Made by a program: the position numbers and the translations under genes
Assembly (NCBI GenBank): GCA_038117205.1
Contig: JAYOFL010000006.1
Location: forward strand, 20,025-84,024
Direction: 5' to 3'
DNA from: JAQBZY01 sp038117205
GTDB taxonomy: Bacteria; Pseudomonadota; Alphaproteobacteria; Rhodospirillales; Casp-alpha2
Length of the DNA stretch: 64,000 nucleotides
The notes under the pieces: model-generated
Seen by the model: the letters and a program-made list of their open reading frames with translations, nothing else
What the model was told of the DNA's origin: nothing
Databases searched by the model: none
Shown here: one piece after another, positions 49,912 through 58,843 of the stretch
Layout: every line of letters begins with the position of its first letter
How positions within the stretch are numbered: the stretch's first letter is position 1

Positions 49912-52189
49912 CGGAGATGGCTTTCATGAAAATGACCTTGCCGTCGCCCTTACGGTAGAAATCGGTGAACTCGGCGGCCTTGATGAATCCGGTCCGTTCG
50001 TAGAACGCCCGCGTCGGCACGTACTTCTCAGAGCCGGACGTGTCGGCGTAGATCTGCGTGCCGCCGCGCCGGCGGATGGCGTTTTCGGTGCGCTCGAGAA
50101 TTTTCCGGCCGAGGCCGTGGCTCTGTCCGTCCGGGTGCACGGCGATCCAGTAGAGATCGTAGCTATTGTCCGAGCCCGGGATCAGGCCGTAACAGGCGTA
50201 GCCGGCGAGCCGGCGCTGTTCCTCGGCGAGGATGAATTCGTAGCCGGAGATGCGGCCCTTTTCGATCCGCTCCATCACCAGCTCGGCGGCGATGCCGATC
50301 TCCTCGGCCGTGAACATGCCGGTGGCGGCGACGAGGCGGCGCACCTTTTCGACATCCTCGATCCGCACGGCGTCCCGCCAGGTAATGGCGCCGGGTTTGC
50401 CGGTCCTGGCCGGCGGCGATTTCGGCTTCTTGCCGGCCTTCCTGGCGTCCTCGATGCCTTCCGCGAGGCCGAGGAAAAAATGCCGGGCGTTGGTGCCGAG
50501 CGTCCGCACCCGGTATCCGCCTTCCTGCACCACGGCGGTCGGATAGCCGGCGGCGCCGATCATGCGGCCGATCTTGTGAAAATCGGCCGACGAGTTGGTC
50601 CAGGTGCCGGTCGGGTCGCCGCGTGCCGTGTCGAGGCCGAGGGACAGCACCAGGAACGCCGGTTCGTGCCGCTCGACGCGCTTCAGTGCCGCCGTCAAGG
50701 TCTCGGCGTATTGTTCCGGTGTCGCCGCTTCGGGGAGCGGCAGGTTCATGTTGTAGCCGGCGCCGTCGCCGCGTCCGGTCTCGTTCCGGAAGCCGGAGAA
50801 ATACGGATACGCGAAGGACGGATGGCCGTGGATGGAAACGGTCAGCACGTCGGCCCGCTTGTAGAAGATGTCCTGCTGGCCGTTGCCGTGGTGATAGTCG
50901 ATGTCGAGCATGGCGACACGGCCGAAGCGGGACAGGTAATTGGCGGCGATGGCGGCATTGTTGAAGTAGCAGAAGCCGCCGAAGGCGTTCCCCTCCGCGT
51001 GATGGCCGGGCGGGCGCACCAGCGCATAGGCGGCCGGCGCGCCGCGCAGAACGGCGTCCGCCGCCGTCAATGCGCAATCGACGGCGTGCCGGGCGGCCGG
51101 CCAGACGTTACGGTTCAAGGGCGTGAAGGTGTCGATGCACCAGTAGCCGGCGAGCACCGAACGTTCCTTCGGCTTCTTCTGCGGATTGCGGATCGGGAAG
51201 ACGTAGGGATAGACGGAACGCTTCTCCGGCGCCTCGGCGCAGGCGCGTTTGATGTAGTCGAACAGCGACGGGTTGTGCACCTCGACGATGTGGCGGTCGG
51301 GGAAGGTGCGGGCCGGCATGTTGGCGAACAGCCGCGTCTTCTCGATTTCCTTCAGGATGGCGCCGATGCGGGCCGGCGCTTCCACGTAGCCCCGGTCGTG
51401 CGCGATGTGGTGGATGTCGTGCCGGTCGTTGACGACCAACGGTATCCGCCCGATCAGGGACGGCACCGCGGCCTTCGGTTCCGCCGACTGGCCACGGATG
51501 TAGCGGGCCGGCCTGAGCCCGAAGGCATTGGGGCGGATCGAGTCCGCGACCCGCTTGACGTATTCCGGCGGGCAGATGTCCGAATATTTCCGCTCCAATA
51601 TGGCCCGAACGATCTTCTTGAGCGTCGCCGCGTCCGGCAGCCCGTATTGGCCGAGCCCGTCGAACATCAGATACGGCATGTCGGTGTCGCCGGGCTTCAA
51701 CGGCAGATCGTATTCGATGCCGACGACCGGGAAGGCGCCGTAGCGTTCGTAGAACTTGAAGCGGGTCGCGTTCTGCTGGCGGATCTTCGGGTCCGGCGAC
51801 GTCGCCGGGTCGTCCGGCAGGCATTCGAAATAGAGCCCGCGCGCGCCCATGATACTGGCTTCCTCGCGTACCCGTTCGTAAAGGGCGCCGCCGATGCCGG
51901 TGCCGCGCCGAACTTCCGGCGCCGTGGTCAGGATTTCCAGATAGGCGAATCCGATCTCCGGGTCGCTCAACACGATGGCGGCGGCACGGACATGACCTTG
52001 CGTCGTCTCGGCGACGAAGACGTTGGCGATGAACTGATGCTTCAGGGGGTTGTCGAGCTGATCGGGCAGCTTGACCACTTCCGCCGCGTCGATACCGGGG
52101 AACTGCTTGCGGACGACCGCCTGGACTTCGGCGATGGCGGCGCGGTTCGCTTCCGACCGCGAGTCGGTGATTTTTCGAATTCTCAACAT
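49895..52189 (-). CDS. GNAT - acetylpolyamine-type deacetylase - GNAT fusion protein
   Basis: A 764-residue three-domain protein. Residues 1-170 form a GNAT acetyltransferase domain with the acetyl-CoA loop RRGTGIGGA (about 93-101). Residues ~245-600 form a class II HDAC/acetylpolyamine amidohydrolase domain: RPPGHHAEGN with the active-site His pair (about 395-397), zinc ligands in DIDYHHGNGQQDIFY (about 429-431) and GLDTARGDP (about 518). Residues ~610-764 form a second GNAT domain with QSHGLGRKI (about 687). One polypeptide can thus in principle add and remove acetyl groups. It starts 1 base after the second ATP-grasp gene and overlaps the SET gene. The substrate is probably an amine such as lysine, beta-lysine or a peptide of them. 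Confidence 0.85.
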   Translation of the reverse strand: MLRIRKITDSRSEANRAAIAEVQAVVRKQFPGIDAAEVVKLPDQLDNPLKHQFIANVFVAETTQGHVRAAAIVLSDPEIGFAYLEILTTAPEVRRGTGIGGALYERVREEASIMGARGLYFECLPDDPATSPDPKIRQQNATRFKFYERYGAFPVVGIEYDLPLKPGDTDMPYLMFDGLGQYGLPDAATLKKIVRAILERKYSDICPPEYVKRVADSIRPNAFGLRPARYIRGQSAEPKAAVPSLIGRIPLVVNDRHDIHHIAHDRGYVEAPARIGAILKEIEKTRLFANMPARTFPDRHIVEVHNPSLFDYIKRACAEAPEKRSVYPYVFPIRNPQKKPKERSVLAGYWCIDTFTPLNRNVWPAARHAVDCALTAADAVLRGAPAAYALVRPPGHHAEGNAFGGFCYFNNAAIAANYLSRFGRVAMLDIDYHHGNGQQDIFYKRADVLTVSIHGHPSFAYPYFSGFRNETGRGDGAGYNMNLPLPEAATPEQYAETLTAALKRVERHEPAFLVLSLGLDTARGDPTGTWTNSSADFHKIGRMIGAAGYPTAVVQEGGYRVRTLGTNARHFFLGLAEGIEDARKAGKKPKSPPARTGKPGAITWRDAVRIEDVEKVRRLVAATGMFTAEEIGIAAELVMERIEKGRISGYEFILAEEQRRLAGYACYGLIPGSDNSYDLYWIAVHPDGQSHGLGRKILERTENAIRRRGGTQIYADTSGSEKYVPTRAFYERTGFIKAAEFTDFYRKGDGKVIFMKAISDVASA

Positions 52190-52190
52190 G

Positions 52191-53174
52191 TCAGACTGCC
52201 AGTCGTATCCGGCCGGCCGCCGCGTCGACGATCCGCCCGATCACGTCATCGAAAGAGTACCCGGCCCGTCCGGCGGCGGCAACGAAGCCGGCATCGGGGG
52301 TGAGGCAGGGGTTGATGTTGATTTCCAGAATCCACGGCGCGCCCGCCGCGTCGATCCGGAAATCGACGCGGGCATAGCCGCGCAGATCGAACAGATTCCA
52401 GGCCTCCGCGGACAGATCGCGGAGGCTCGCGAGCAGCGGCGCGTCGGCGGCGGGAAAGTCGAAGGTGCGCGGCGTCGCGTTGAAGGCGTCGCTGTCCGAT
52501 ATCCACTTGGCGTCGTAATCGACGATTCGCGGCCGGTCGGGCGGATAGTCGACGAAGCGGATTTCTGCCGGCGGCAATACGACAGGGCCGGCGGGTCCCT
52601 CGATGACGGAAATATTGAACTCGCGGCCGTCGACGTAGGCTTCGGCGAAGAACGTGCCGCCGAAGCGGGCTTCCCGGGCGGCGATTTCGCGCGCCGCCGA
52701 TTTCGCCGGCACGACGGACGCCGCGTCGATGCCGAAGCTCGCGTGCTCCACCAGCGACTTGACGATGATCCGCTCGGCGGCGCCGAGGCCCCGTCCGTCC
52801 AGTGACCACGCGGGCGTCGGCAGCCCGGCGTCCAAAAGCCGCGACTTCACGTCCGGCTTCGACATGAGCGCACGCCAGCTCTGAGTGTCGGCGCCGGTGT
52901 ACGAAAGCCCGTGATGCTCGAACAGCGCCGGCGCGATGTGCGCGAGGCCGGCGTCGCCGTCGATGGCTTCGACCAAGTTGAAGACGGTCAGCGGTTCCCG
53001 TTCGGCGATCTCGTCAATACCGGCGAAGTCGAGCCCGAGGTGATGAATGTCGGTCCGATACCCGAGACGGTCGAGCGCGCCGGCGATGGCCTCGGCGGCG
53101 AGCAGCGTGTCCTCTTCGTCGGGCCGTTCCCGCGCCGCGCCATGCAGCACGGGAACATACGCGGCCTTACGCAT
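52191..53174 (-). CDS. ATP-grasp ligase (D-Ala-D-Ala ligase-like), second
   Basis: A 327-residue ATP-grasp protein with Ddl-like layout: a small N-terminal domain with FNLVEAIDGD, ATP-binding KSLVEHASFGID, FAEAYVDGREFNISV and the metal site ARVDFRIDA..EININP. These residues predict formation of an amide from a carboxylate and an amine through an acylphosphate. It differs enough from its upstream neighbour to have its own substrate. The start MRKAAY at 53174 overlaps the previous gene by 8 bases. Cell-wall Ddl is unlikely, because this operon has no mur genes and carries two such enzymes. Confidence 0.8.
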   Translation of the reverse strand: MRKAAYVPVLHGAARERPDEEDTLLAAEAIAGALDRLGYRTDIHHLGLDFAGIDEIAEREPLTVFNLVEAIDGDAGLAHIAPALFEHHGLSYTGADTQSWRALMSKPDVKSRLLDAGLPTPAWSLDGRGLGAAERIIVKSLVEHASFGIDAASVVPAKSAAREIAAREARFGGTFFAEAYVDGREFNISVIEGPAGPVVLPPAEIRFVDYPPDRPRIVDYDAKWISDSDAFNATPRTFDFPAADAPLLASLRDLSAEAWNLFDLRGYARVDFRIDAAGAPWILEININPCLTPDAGFVAAAGRAGYSFDDVIGRIVDAAAGRIRLAV

Positions 53175-54189
53175 GGCCTCGTTGCCCGTGGAGTTCCGCC
53201 ACCTTGCCGTCGTAGAGGCCGAGGCGCTTGCGCGCGGCGGCGACGATCTCGCCGATAAGCGCGTCATAGGACATGCCGGCCTTCTCGGCCAGCATCGGCA
53301 GGTCGGAATGCGTCGGGTGCAGGCCGGCGATGGTGTTGACCTCGAGGAAGTTCGGCTGGCCGTCGGCGTCGGAGCGGAAGTCGAGCCGGGCCGCGTCGCG
53401 GCAACCGAGCGCGTGATAGGCGGCGAGCGCCGTTTCGCCGGCGCGTACCGCTTCCGGGTCGTCCGCCAGGACGTAGATCACGCGGGACTCGCAGAATTCC
53501 TTGTTCTCGTAGGAATAGACGTCGGCCTCGGCGTTCGACCTGAGCAGGATTTCCATCACCGCGATGACGCGGGCGTCGGCGTCGTTGCCGACGACCCCCA
53601 CGGTGAACTCGCGCCCGGGCAGGAACGCCTCGGCGAGGGCCGGCTGCTGGAAGCGGGCCCGGATCTGCCGCGCCATCGCCTTCAGCCCCGCCTTGTCGTG
53701 CACGCGGGACGCGTTGGTGCAGCCCTTGCCCGTGCCTTCGGCGTAGGGTTTCACGAACGCCGGGAAGGGGAGGGCGCAATCGTCCACGTCGGCGTCCGAG
53801 CCGATCAGATCGAAAGGCGCGGTCGGCAGGCCGGCGTCGCGGACGAGCCGTTTCGCCATCGCCTTGTCGAGGGTGGCGGCCTGCGTCAGCGGGTCCGAGA
53901 AGACGTAGGGAATATCGTAGGCTTCCAGAAGCGCCGGCACTTGGGCTTCCCGCGACCGCCCGCTCAGGCCTTCGCAGATGTTGAAGACGAGATCCCACGT
54001 CTCGCCGGCGACGAGCCTCGCCGCCAGCGCCCGGATGTGGCCGATGCGGTCGGTCTCGTAGCCGAGCCGCTTGAGCGCGCCGTCGATGGAATCGATGGTC
54101 TCGACCGAGTCGAACTCGGCCGTTTCCTCGTCGGAATAGCCCATCGCGCGATAATCATCGCGCAGGTCGTAGGTGAGGCCGATGCGCAT
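53167..54189 (-). CDS. ATP-grasp ligase (D-Ala-D-Ala ligase-like), first
   Basis: A 340-residue ATP-grasp protein. The N-terminal domain starts MRIGLTYDLRDDY and includes FNICEGLSGRSREAQVPALLE, a Ddl-like substrate loop. ATP contacts lie in FVKPYAEGTGKG and AEAFLPGREFTVGV, and metal ligands in ARLDFRSDADG..FLEVNTIAGL. It should form an amide or peptide bond. The gene follows kamA by 11 bases and overlaps the second ATP-grasp gene, so two ligases act in succession in the same pathway. A beta-amino acid made by KamA is an obvious candidate substrate. This is inference. Confidence 0.8.
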   Translation of the reverse strand: MRIGLTYDLRDDYRAMGYSDEETAEFDSVETIDSIDGALKRLGYETDRIGHIRALAARLVAGETWDLVFNICEGLSGRSREAQVPALLEAYDIPYVFSDPLTQAATLDKAMAKRLVRDAGLPTAPFDLIGSDADVDDCALPFPAFVKPYAEGTGKGCTNASRVHDKAGLKAMARQIRARFQQPALAEAFLPGREFTVGVVGNDADARVIAVMEILLRSNAEADVYSYENKEFCESRVIYVLADDPEAVRAGETALAAYHALGCRDAARLDFRSDADGQPNFLEVNTIAGLHPTHSDLPMLAEKAGMSYDALIGEIVAAARKRLGLYDGKVAELHGQRGHA

Positions 54190-54200
54190 GGACGTCGTCC

Positions 54201-55526
54201 CTATTTGACCCCGGAACCGACGGTGCCGCCCGGATCGCCGTAGCGGTAGACGCGGTTCTCGAAGTTGCGGAGCAGAACGTCGTCGCCATCGCGGCCGACC
54301 AGATAGTTCGGCAGCAGCGGAATCTTGCCGCCGCCGCCCGGCGCGTCGATGACGTAGTGCGGCACCGCGTAGCCGGTGGTGTGGCCGCGCAGCCCCTCGA
54401 TGATCTCGAGGCCCTTGTCGACCGTGGTCCGGAAATGCGCGGAACCGGTGATCGGGTCGCACTGATAGAGGTAGTAGGGCTTCACGCGCCGCATCAGGAG
54501 GCCGTGCATGATGGGCTTCATGATCGAGATGTCGTCGTTGATGCCCTTCAGCAGCACGGTCTGGCTGCCGAGCGGAATGCCGGCGTCGGCGAGGCGGGTA
54601 TAGGCCTCGGTCGCTTCTGGCGTCAGTTCCGTCGGGTGCGTGACGTGAATGCTCATCCAAAGCGGATGGTACTTGCGGAGCGTCTTGGTGAGCTTACGCG
54701 TCACGCGCATCGGCAGCACCGTCGGCACCTTCGAGCCCAAGCGGATGAACTCGACGTGCTTGATGGCGCGGAGACGGCCGAGCAGGTAGTCGAGCTTCTC
54801 GTCCGCGATGGTCAGCGGATCGCCGCCCGACAGGAGGACGTCGCGGATTTCCGGATGCGCCTCGATGTAGGCGAGGGCCTTGTCCCACTGCTTGGTGGAG
54901 AAGTCGTAGATGCCGCCCGCCTCGCCGACCATGCGCGACCGCGTACAATAGCGGCAGTAGGTCGAGCAGAAGCCGGTGGTCAGGAACAGTACCCGGTCCG
55001 GATAGCGGTGCACCAGACCCGGCGCCGCCAGGTCGTGGTCCTCGCCCAACGGATCGTCCGCTTCGCCCTGCACCTTGATGTATTCCTGGCCGACCGGGAT
55101 GTGCGTCCGGCGGAGCGCGTCCGTCGGATCGGCGAGGTTCATCAAGCTTGCGTAGTAGGGGGTGATGCCGACGGGGAGCGAACCGGTATGCCGGCTGACG
55201 GCGTCCCGTTCGTCGTCGGAAAGCTGGAAGATGCGTTCCAGGTGCGCCAGCGACTTGATCCGGTTGCGGAGCTGCCAGCGCCAGTCGTTCCATTCGACGG
55301 TGGTCGCGTCGGGGAAATATCGTCGCCGGAAGGCGCGCGTCGCTTCGCCGGACGGGAAGCGTTCGTGAACCTGCCGGGCCGATTCCGCCGTGCGGGGCGG
55401 GAGCGAATCCTGACGGCGCGCGGCCGTGCGGCGCGTCGTGTGTCGGATCAGTTCGTTGAGGTTTTGGGGTACGGTTTCGAGAGCAGCGGCAGCACCGCTA
55501 CTCGGAGGCTCTTCGAGCATATCCAT
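54201..55526 (-). CDS. kamA: lysine 2,3-aminomutase (radical SAM, PLP)
   Basis: A 441-residue radical SAM aminomutase. The [4Fe-4S] motif is C187-STY-C191-RY-C194. The PLP lysine is K401 in DAPGGGGK. D357 (QCDP) and D394 (VIDAPGGGGK) correspond to Asp293 and Asp330 of the clostridial enzyme, which bind the lysine side-chain amine; the spacings of 37 and 7 residues are identical. Glutamate-type mutases differ at these sites, so L-lysine (or a close diamino acid) is the likely substrate and L-beta-lysine the product. It is the first gene of a five-gene leftward operon. The ATG at 55526 lacks a strong ribosome site; ATG 55520 is an alternative. Confidence 0.88.
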   Translation of the reverse strand: MDMLEEPPSSGAAAALETVPQNLNELIRHTTRRTAARRQDSLPPRTAESARQVHERFPSGEATRAFRRRYFPDATTVEWNDWRWQLRNRIKSLAHLERIFQLSDDERDAVSRHTGSLPVGITPYYASLMNLADPTDALRRTHIPVGQEYIKVQGEADDPLGEDHDLAAPGLVHRYPDRVLFLTTGFCSTYCRYCTRSRMVGEAGGIYDFSTKQWDKALAYIEAHPEIRDVLLSGGDPLTIADEKLDYLLGRLRAIKHVEFIRLGSKVPTVLPMRVTRKLTKTLRKYHPLWMSIHVTHPTELTPEATEAYTRLADAGIPLGSQTVLLKGINDDISIMKPIMHGLLMRRVKPYYLYQCDPITGSAHFRTTVDKGLEIIEGLRGHTTGYAVPHYVIDAPGGGGKIPLLPNYLVGRDGDDVLLRNFENRVYRYGDPGGTVGSGVK

Positions 55527-55756
55527 GGCTGTACTTGGACTTCGAACCCATTCGGGAGGCCGTCGCGCGACAATCGTCGATTCTGCGCCTATCCCGATCG
55601 CGCGTATTTGATACGAACCGTTTCAAGTTTCAACTGAATTTTTCGTAGGGAACAAAAATTTGACCCCGGCCGGAATCCCCTTGTCCGGCAAGGGAATCCG
55701 AAGGGCGCCGCCAAGGCGCGCTTGCTTCCCCGGAACGGTCGTGTAAACGGGAGCCC
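55527..55756. promoter_or_regulatory. divergent control region between the kamA operon and an acyl-CoA dehydrogenase gene
   Basis: These 230 bases contain an AT-rich core (about 55605-55665). Read leftward it has two adjacent copies of TTGAAAC followed by GTATCAAAT, a plausible -35/-10 area for the kamA operon. The rightward half has the inverted pair CCCCTTGTCCGG..CCGGCAAGGGAAT-like at about 55678-55697. Function is inferred from position. Confidence 0.4.
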
Positions 55757-56911
55757 ATGAGCGACGAAGATTTGCAGGCGATTCGGGACGGCGTCGGGAA
55801 GTTGTGCGCCGGTTTTCCGGGGGAATACTGGCGGGACCTCGACCAGCGGCGGGAATATCCGACCGAATTCGTGCGGGCGCTGACGGAAGCGGGATACCTC
55901 GGTTGCCTGGTCCCGGAGGAATACGGCGGCTCCGGGCTCGGCATCCGCGAGGCGGCGACCGTCCTGGAAACCATCCACCGCATGGGCGGCAACGGCGGCG
56001 CCTGCCACGCCCAGATGTACACCATGGGCACCGTGCTCCGGCACGGCTCCGAGGCGCAGAAGCAGGCCTACCTGCCGGGAATCGCGTCCGGCGAGTTGCG
56101 CCTGCAGGCGTTCGGCGTCACGGAGCCGACCAGCGGCACTGACACGTCGCGCATCCGGACCGCGGCCAAGCGGGACGGCGACCACTACGTGGTGAACGGA
56201 CAGAAGGTCTGGACGTCCCGCGCCGAGCATTCGGATCTGATGCTGCTGCTCGCCCGGACGGCACCTCGCGATGCTGGCAAGAAGCCGCACGATGGCATTT
56301 CCGTTTTCCTGGTCGACATGCGCACGGCCAAGGGCAACGGCCTCACCATCAAGCCGATCCGCGCCATGGTGAACCATTCGACGACGGAGGTGTTCTTCGA
56401 CAACCTCCGCATTCCGGCGGACAGCCTGGTCGGCGAGGAGGGGCGGGGCTTCCGCTATATCCTCGATGGCATGAACGCCGAGCGCATCCTGATCGCGCAC
56501 GAATGCCTGGGCGACGCCCGCTGGTTCATCGAAAAGGCGACGGCCTACGCCAAGGACCGCAAGGTCTTCGACCGGCCGATCGGCCAGAACCAGGGCATCC
56601 AGTTCCCGATCGCGCAGTGCTACGCGGAAACGGAAGCCGCCGCCCTGATGGCGGAAAAGGCGGCCCGGATGTTCGACGCCGGCGAGCCCTGCGGCGCGGA
56701 AGCGAACATGGCGAAGATGTTGGCGTCGGAAGCCTCCTGGCACGCCGCCGACGTCTGTATGCAGACGCACGGCGGTTTCGCCTTCGCCGAGGAATACGAC
56801 GTCGAGCGCAAGTTCCGCGAGACGCGCCTCTATCGGACGGCGCCGATCTCGACCAACCTCATTCTCTCCTATATCGCCGAGCACGTTCTCGGGCTGCCGC
56901 GCTCCTTCTGA
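55757..56911 (+). CDS. acyl-CoA dehydrogenase
   Basis: A 384-residue FAD enzyme with the N-terminal PEEYGGSGLGI block, the substrate/FAD loop FGVTEPTSGTDTSR, GQKVWTSRA and the C-terminal MQTHGGFAFAEEYDVER. The site of the usual catalytic Glu (YEGT) reads YRTAPIS, so the base must be elsewhere if it is a true dehydrogenase; this wording is common in CaiA-like and short/branched-chain members. It is transcribed alone, divergent from kamA, with its stop 6 bases from that of the convergent phosphate transporter gene. Confidence 0.85.
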   Translation: MSDEDLQAIRDGVGKLCAGFPGEYWRDLDQRREYPTEFVRALTEAGYLGCLVPEEYGGSGLGIREAATVLETIHRMGGNGGACHAQMYTMGTVLRHGSEAQKQAYLPGIASGELRLQAFGVTEPTSGTDTSRIRTAAKRDGDHYVVNGQKVWTSRAEHSDLMLLLARTAPRDAGKKPHDGISVFLVDMRTAKGNGLTIKPIRAMVNHSTTEVFFDNLRIPADSLVGEEGRGFRYILDGMNAERILIAHECLGDARWFIEKATAYAKDRKVFDRPIGQNQGIQFPIAQCYAETEAAALMAEKAARMFDAGEPCGAEANMAKMLASEASWHAADVCMQTHGGFAFAEEYDVERKFRETRLYRTAPISTNLILSYIAEHVLGLPRSF

Positions 56912-56917
56912 CGGGCG

Positions 56918-58737
56918 TCAGCCCGCGGGTTTCTCGGGCAAGTTCTCTGGCGGGTCCGCAGTAGGGGCCGTGCTTTCGGCAATCTCGGTTACCTGTTCGC
57001 TTGTCGCCGGTTCTTCGGACGGCGGCGCGGTCTCCGGTCCGTCCTTCGGCTCGTCACTTGGTTCGCCACTAGGTTCATCTGGGGCGACGTCCAGGTTGCC
57101 GCCGTGCGCGGCCTCCAGGGCGTCGGTGATGGCGTCGAGGCGCTGCACGGCGCGGCGGAGCTGCTCCAAACCGTGTCTCGCGCCGTCGACGATGCGCATG
57201 GCGGCGTCCAGGCCGTCGACGCCGATCTCGCGCCGGACGGTCGCCTGCAAGAGTTTATGTTTCAGGGTCTCGTAGGCCGCCTCGAGCGCGACGTGTTCGT
57301 CGTCCGTCATGGCGTGGCGGACGCCGGCGCCGCCCTTCTCGGCATACTCGGAGACGAGATCCTGCAGATAAGCCTCGGCGAGACCGACGTAGGAGGCCCA
57401 CTCCGCCGCCGCGATTTCCGGAACCTGTCCGCCGGCGTTCCGCTGCTGGGCGATGACCGAAGCCGTGTCGGCGGCATCCATCAGGTGTTGTAGCGCCCGG
57501 TAGGGGTGGCTCATGGCTTCCGCCAGGTGCACCGGCAGCTCGACGCCGAGAATGCGCCGGCCGAAGGTGTCGATGGGGACTTCGAGCGCATGCGCCACGC
57601 CCTGGCGCTGGTGCACGCGGCGAAGATCGACCGGTGGCGGCCCGAGCGCCATGCCGAGCGCCTCGGCGGCGGCGAGCGCCACGCGGCGGAGTTCGAGGCG
57701 CATGCTCTCGATGCCGAGGGCCGGCACGACGATGGCTGTGTCGTCCAGGTGCCGCGGCCGGGCCTCGATCTCCTCAATGCTGAGGAAGCGGCCTTCCAAC
57801 CAGCCCATCAGGCGGCTGGCGATCGGCCACATCAACAGCACCCCGAGCAGATTGAAGGTGGTATGGAAGAGCGCCAGCACTTCCGCCGGACCTTCCCCCG
57901 GCTTCATCCAATTGCCGAAGCGATGGATAGCCTCGATCAGCACCGGCAGGATCAGCAGCGCGATGGCACCGGTCAGCACGTTGAAGACCAGATGGCTCGC
58001 CGCCACCCGCTTGACGTTCGGCGTAGCACCTATGGCGGCGAGAATGGTGGTCGTCGTTGTGCCGATGTTGGCGCCGACGACGACGGCGGCGGCGGTCTCC
58101 AGGTTGAGGATGCCGCCTTCGGCGGCGGTCAACGCCAGCGCGATGGCGGCGGCGGATGCCTGCATGAAAAACGTCAGGGCGATGCCGACGACGACCATGA
58201 CCGCGTCCTGCAACCAGCCGCCGACGATCAGGTCCTCGATCTGTAGGGTCTGGGCGTAGCTGGAGAATGTCTTTTCCAGAACCGAGATGCCGAGGAAGAA
58301 GAGGCCGAAGCCGGCGAGTGCATCGCCTAACGGCTTTCGCCGTGTGTCGCCGCCGGTCAGCGCCAACGCCATGCCGAGGCCGACCAGCGGCAGCGCGAAG
58401 GCCTCGATATCGAAACGCAGTCCGATGGTCGCGACCAGCCAGCCGGTCATGGTGGTGCCGATGTTGCTGCCGAAGATGACCCAGATCGCCTGGCGAAGCG
58501 GCAGCAGGCCGGCGTTCACGAAGCCGATGGCGGCGACCGTCACCGCGCTCGACGACTGCACGAGGCCGGTCACCAGAATGCCGGAAACCAGACCGCGCCA
58601 GGCGCCGCGCGTCCAACGCGCCAGGATGCCGCGCAGCATCGGTCCGGCGGCGACCTTGAGACCGTGGTCAACAGGCGCATGCCGAGCAGGAAAAGGCCGA
58701 CGCCGCCGGCGAACGCCGCGAAAGTTGCGAGACTCAT
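56918..58737 (-). pseudogene. Na/Pi cotransporter-family protein with C-terminal PhoU-like domain, frameshifted near the N-terminus
   Basis: The gene starts at ATG 58737 with a good family N-terminus (MSLATFAAF, then GVGLFLLGMRLLT). About 24 codons in, the frame is lost. The next frame continues the family consensus as DHGLKVAAGPMLRGIL through two Na/Pi-cotransporter repeats (QSSSAVTVAAIGFVNAG and GANIGTTTTTILAAIGATP) and a PhoU-like helical domain to a stop at 56918. One base appears to be missing between 58670 and 58660. The total would be about 605 residues. It may be a real recent mutation, a sequencing error, or the gene could restart at the internal ATG near 58639 with a shortened first helix. 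It would import phosphate with sodium. Confidence 0.7.
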
Positions 58738-58843
58738 GCGGGCATTCTCGCAGAAATCGCCCGCGCTTTCGAGTGGGGGCGGACGGAGGCCGCCGGTGAT
58801 TTCCGGTCGTGACGCGGGCGGACATGGCGACTAGTCTCCGCCC

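Noticed and set aside
49784..52303. Rightward open frame of about 840 codons opposite the deacetylase fusion
   Set aside because: Translation has no motif; the opposite strand has complete GNAT and HDAC active sites.
53167..54189. Housekeeping D-alanine-D-alanine ligase
   Set aside because: No mur/fts context, located in the kamA operon and followed by a second ATP-grasp gene.
54201..55526. EpmB-type or glutamate 2,3-aminomutase
   Set aside because: Length of 441, both side-chain aspartates and an operon without efp/epmA favour a free lysine 2,3-aminomutase.
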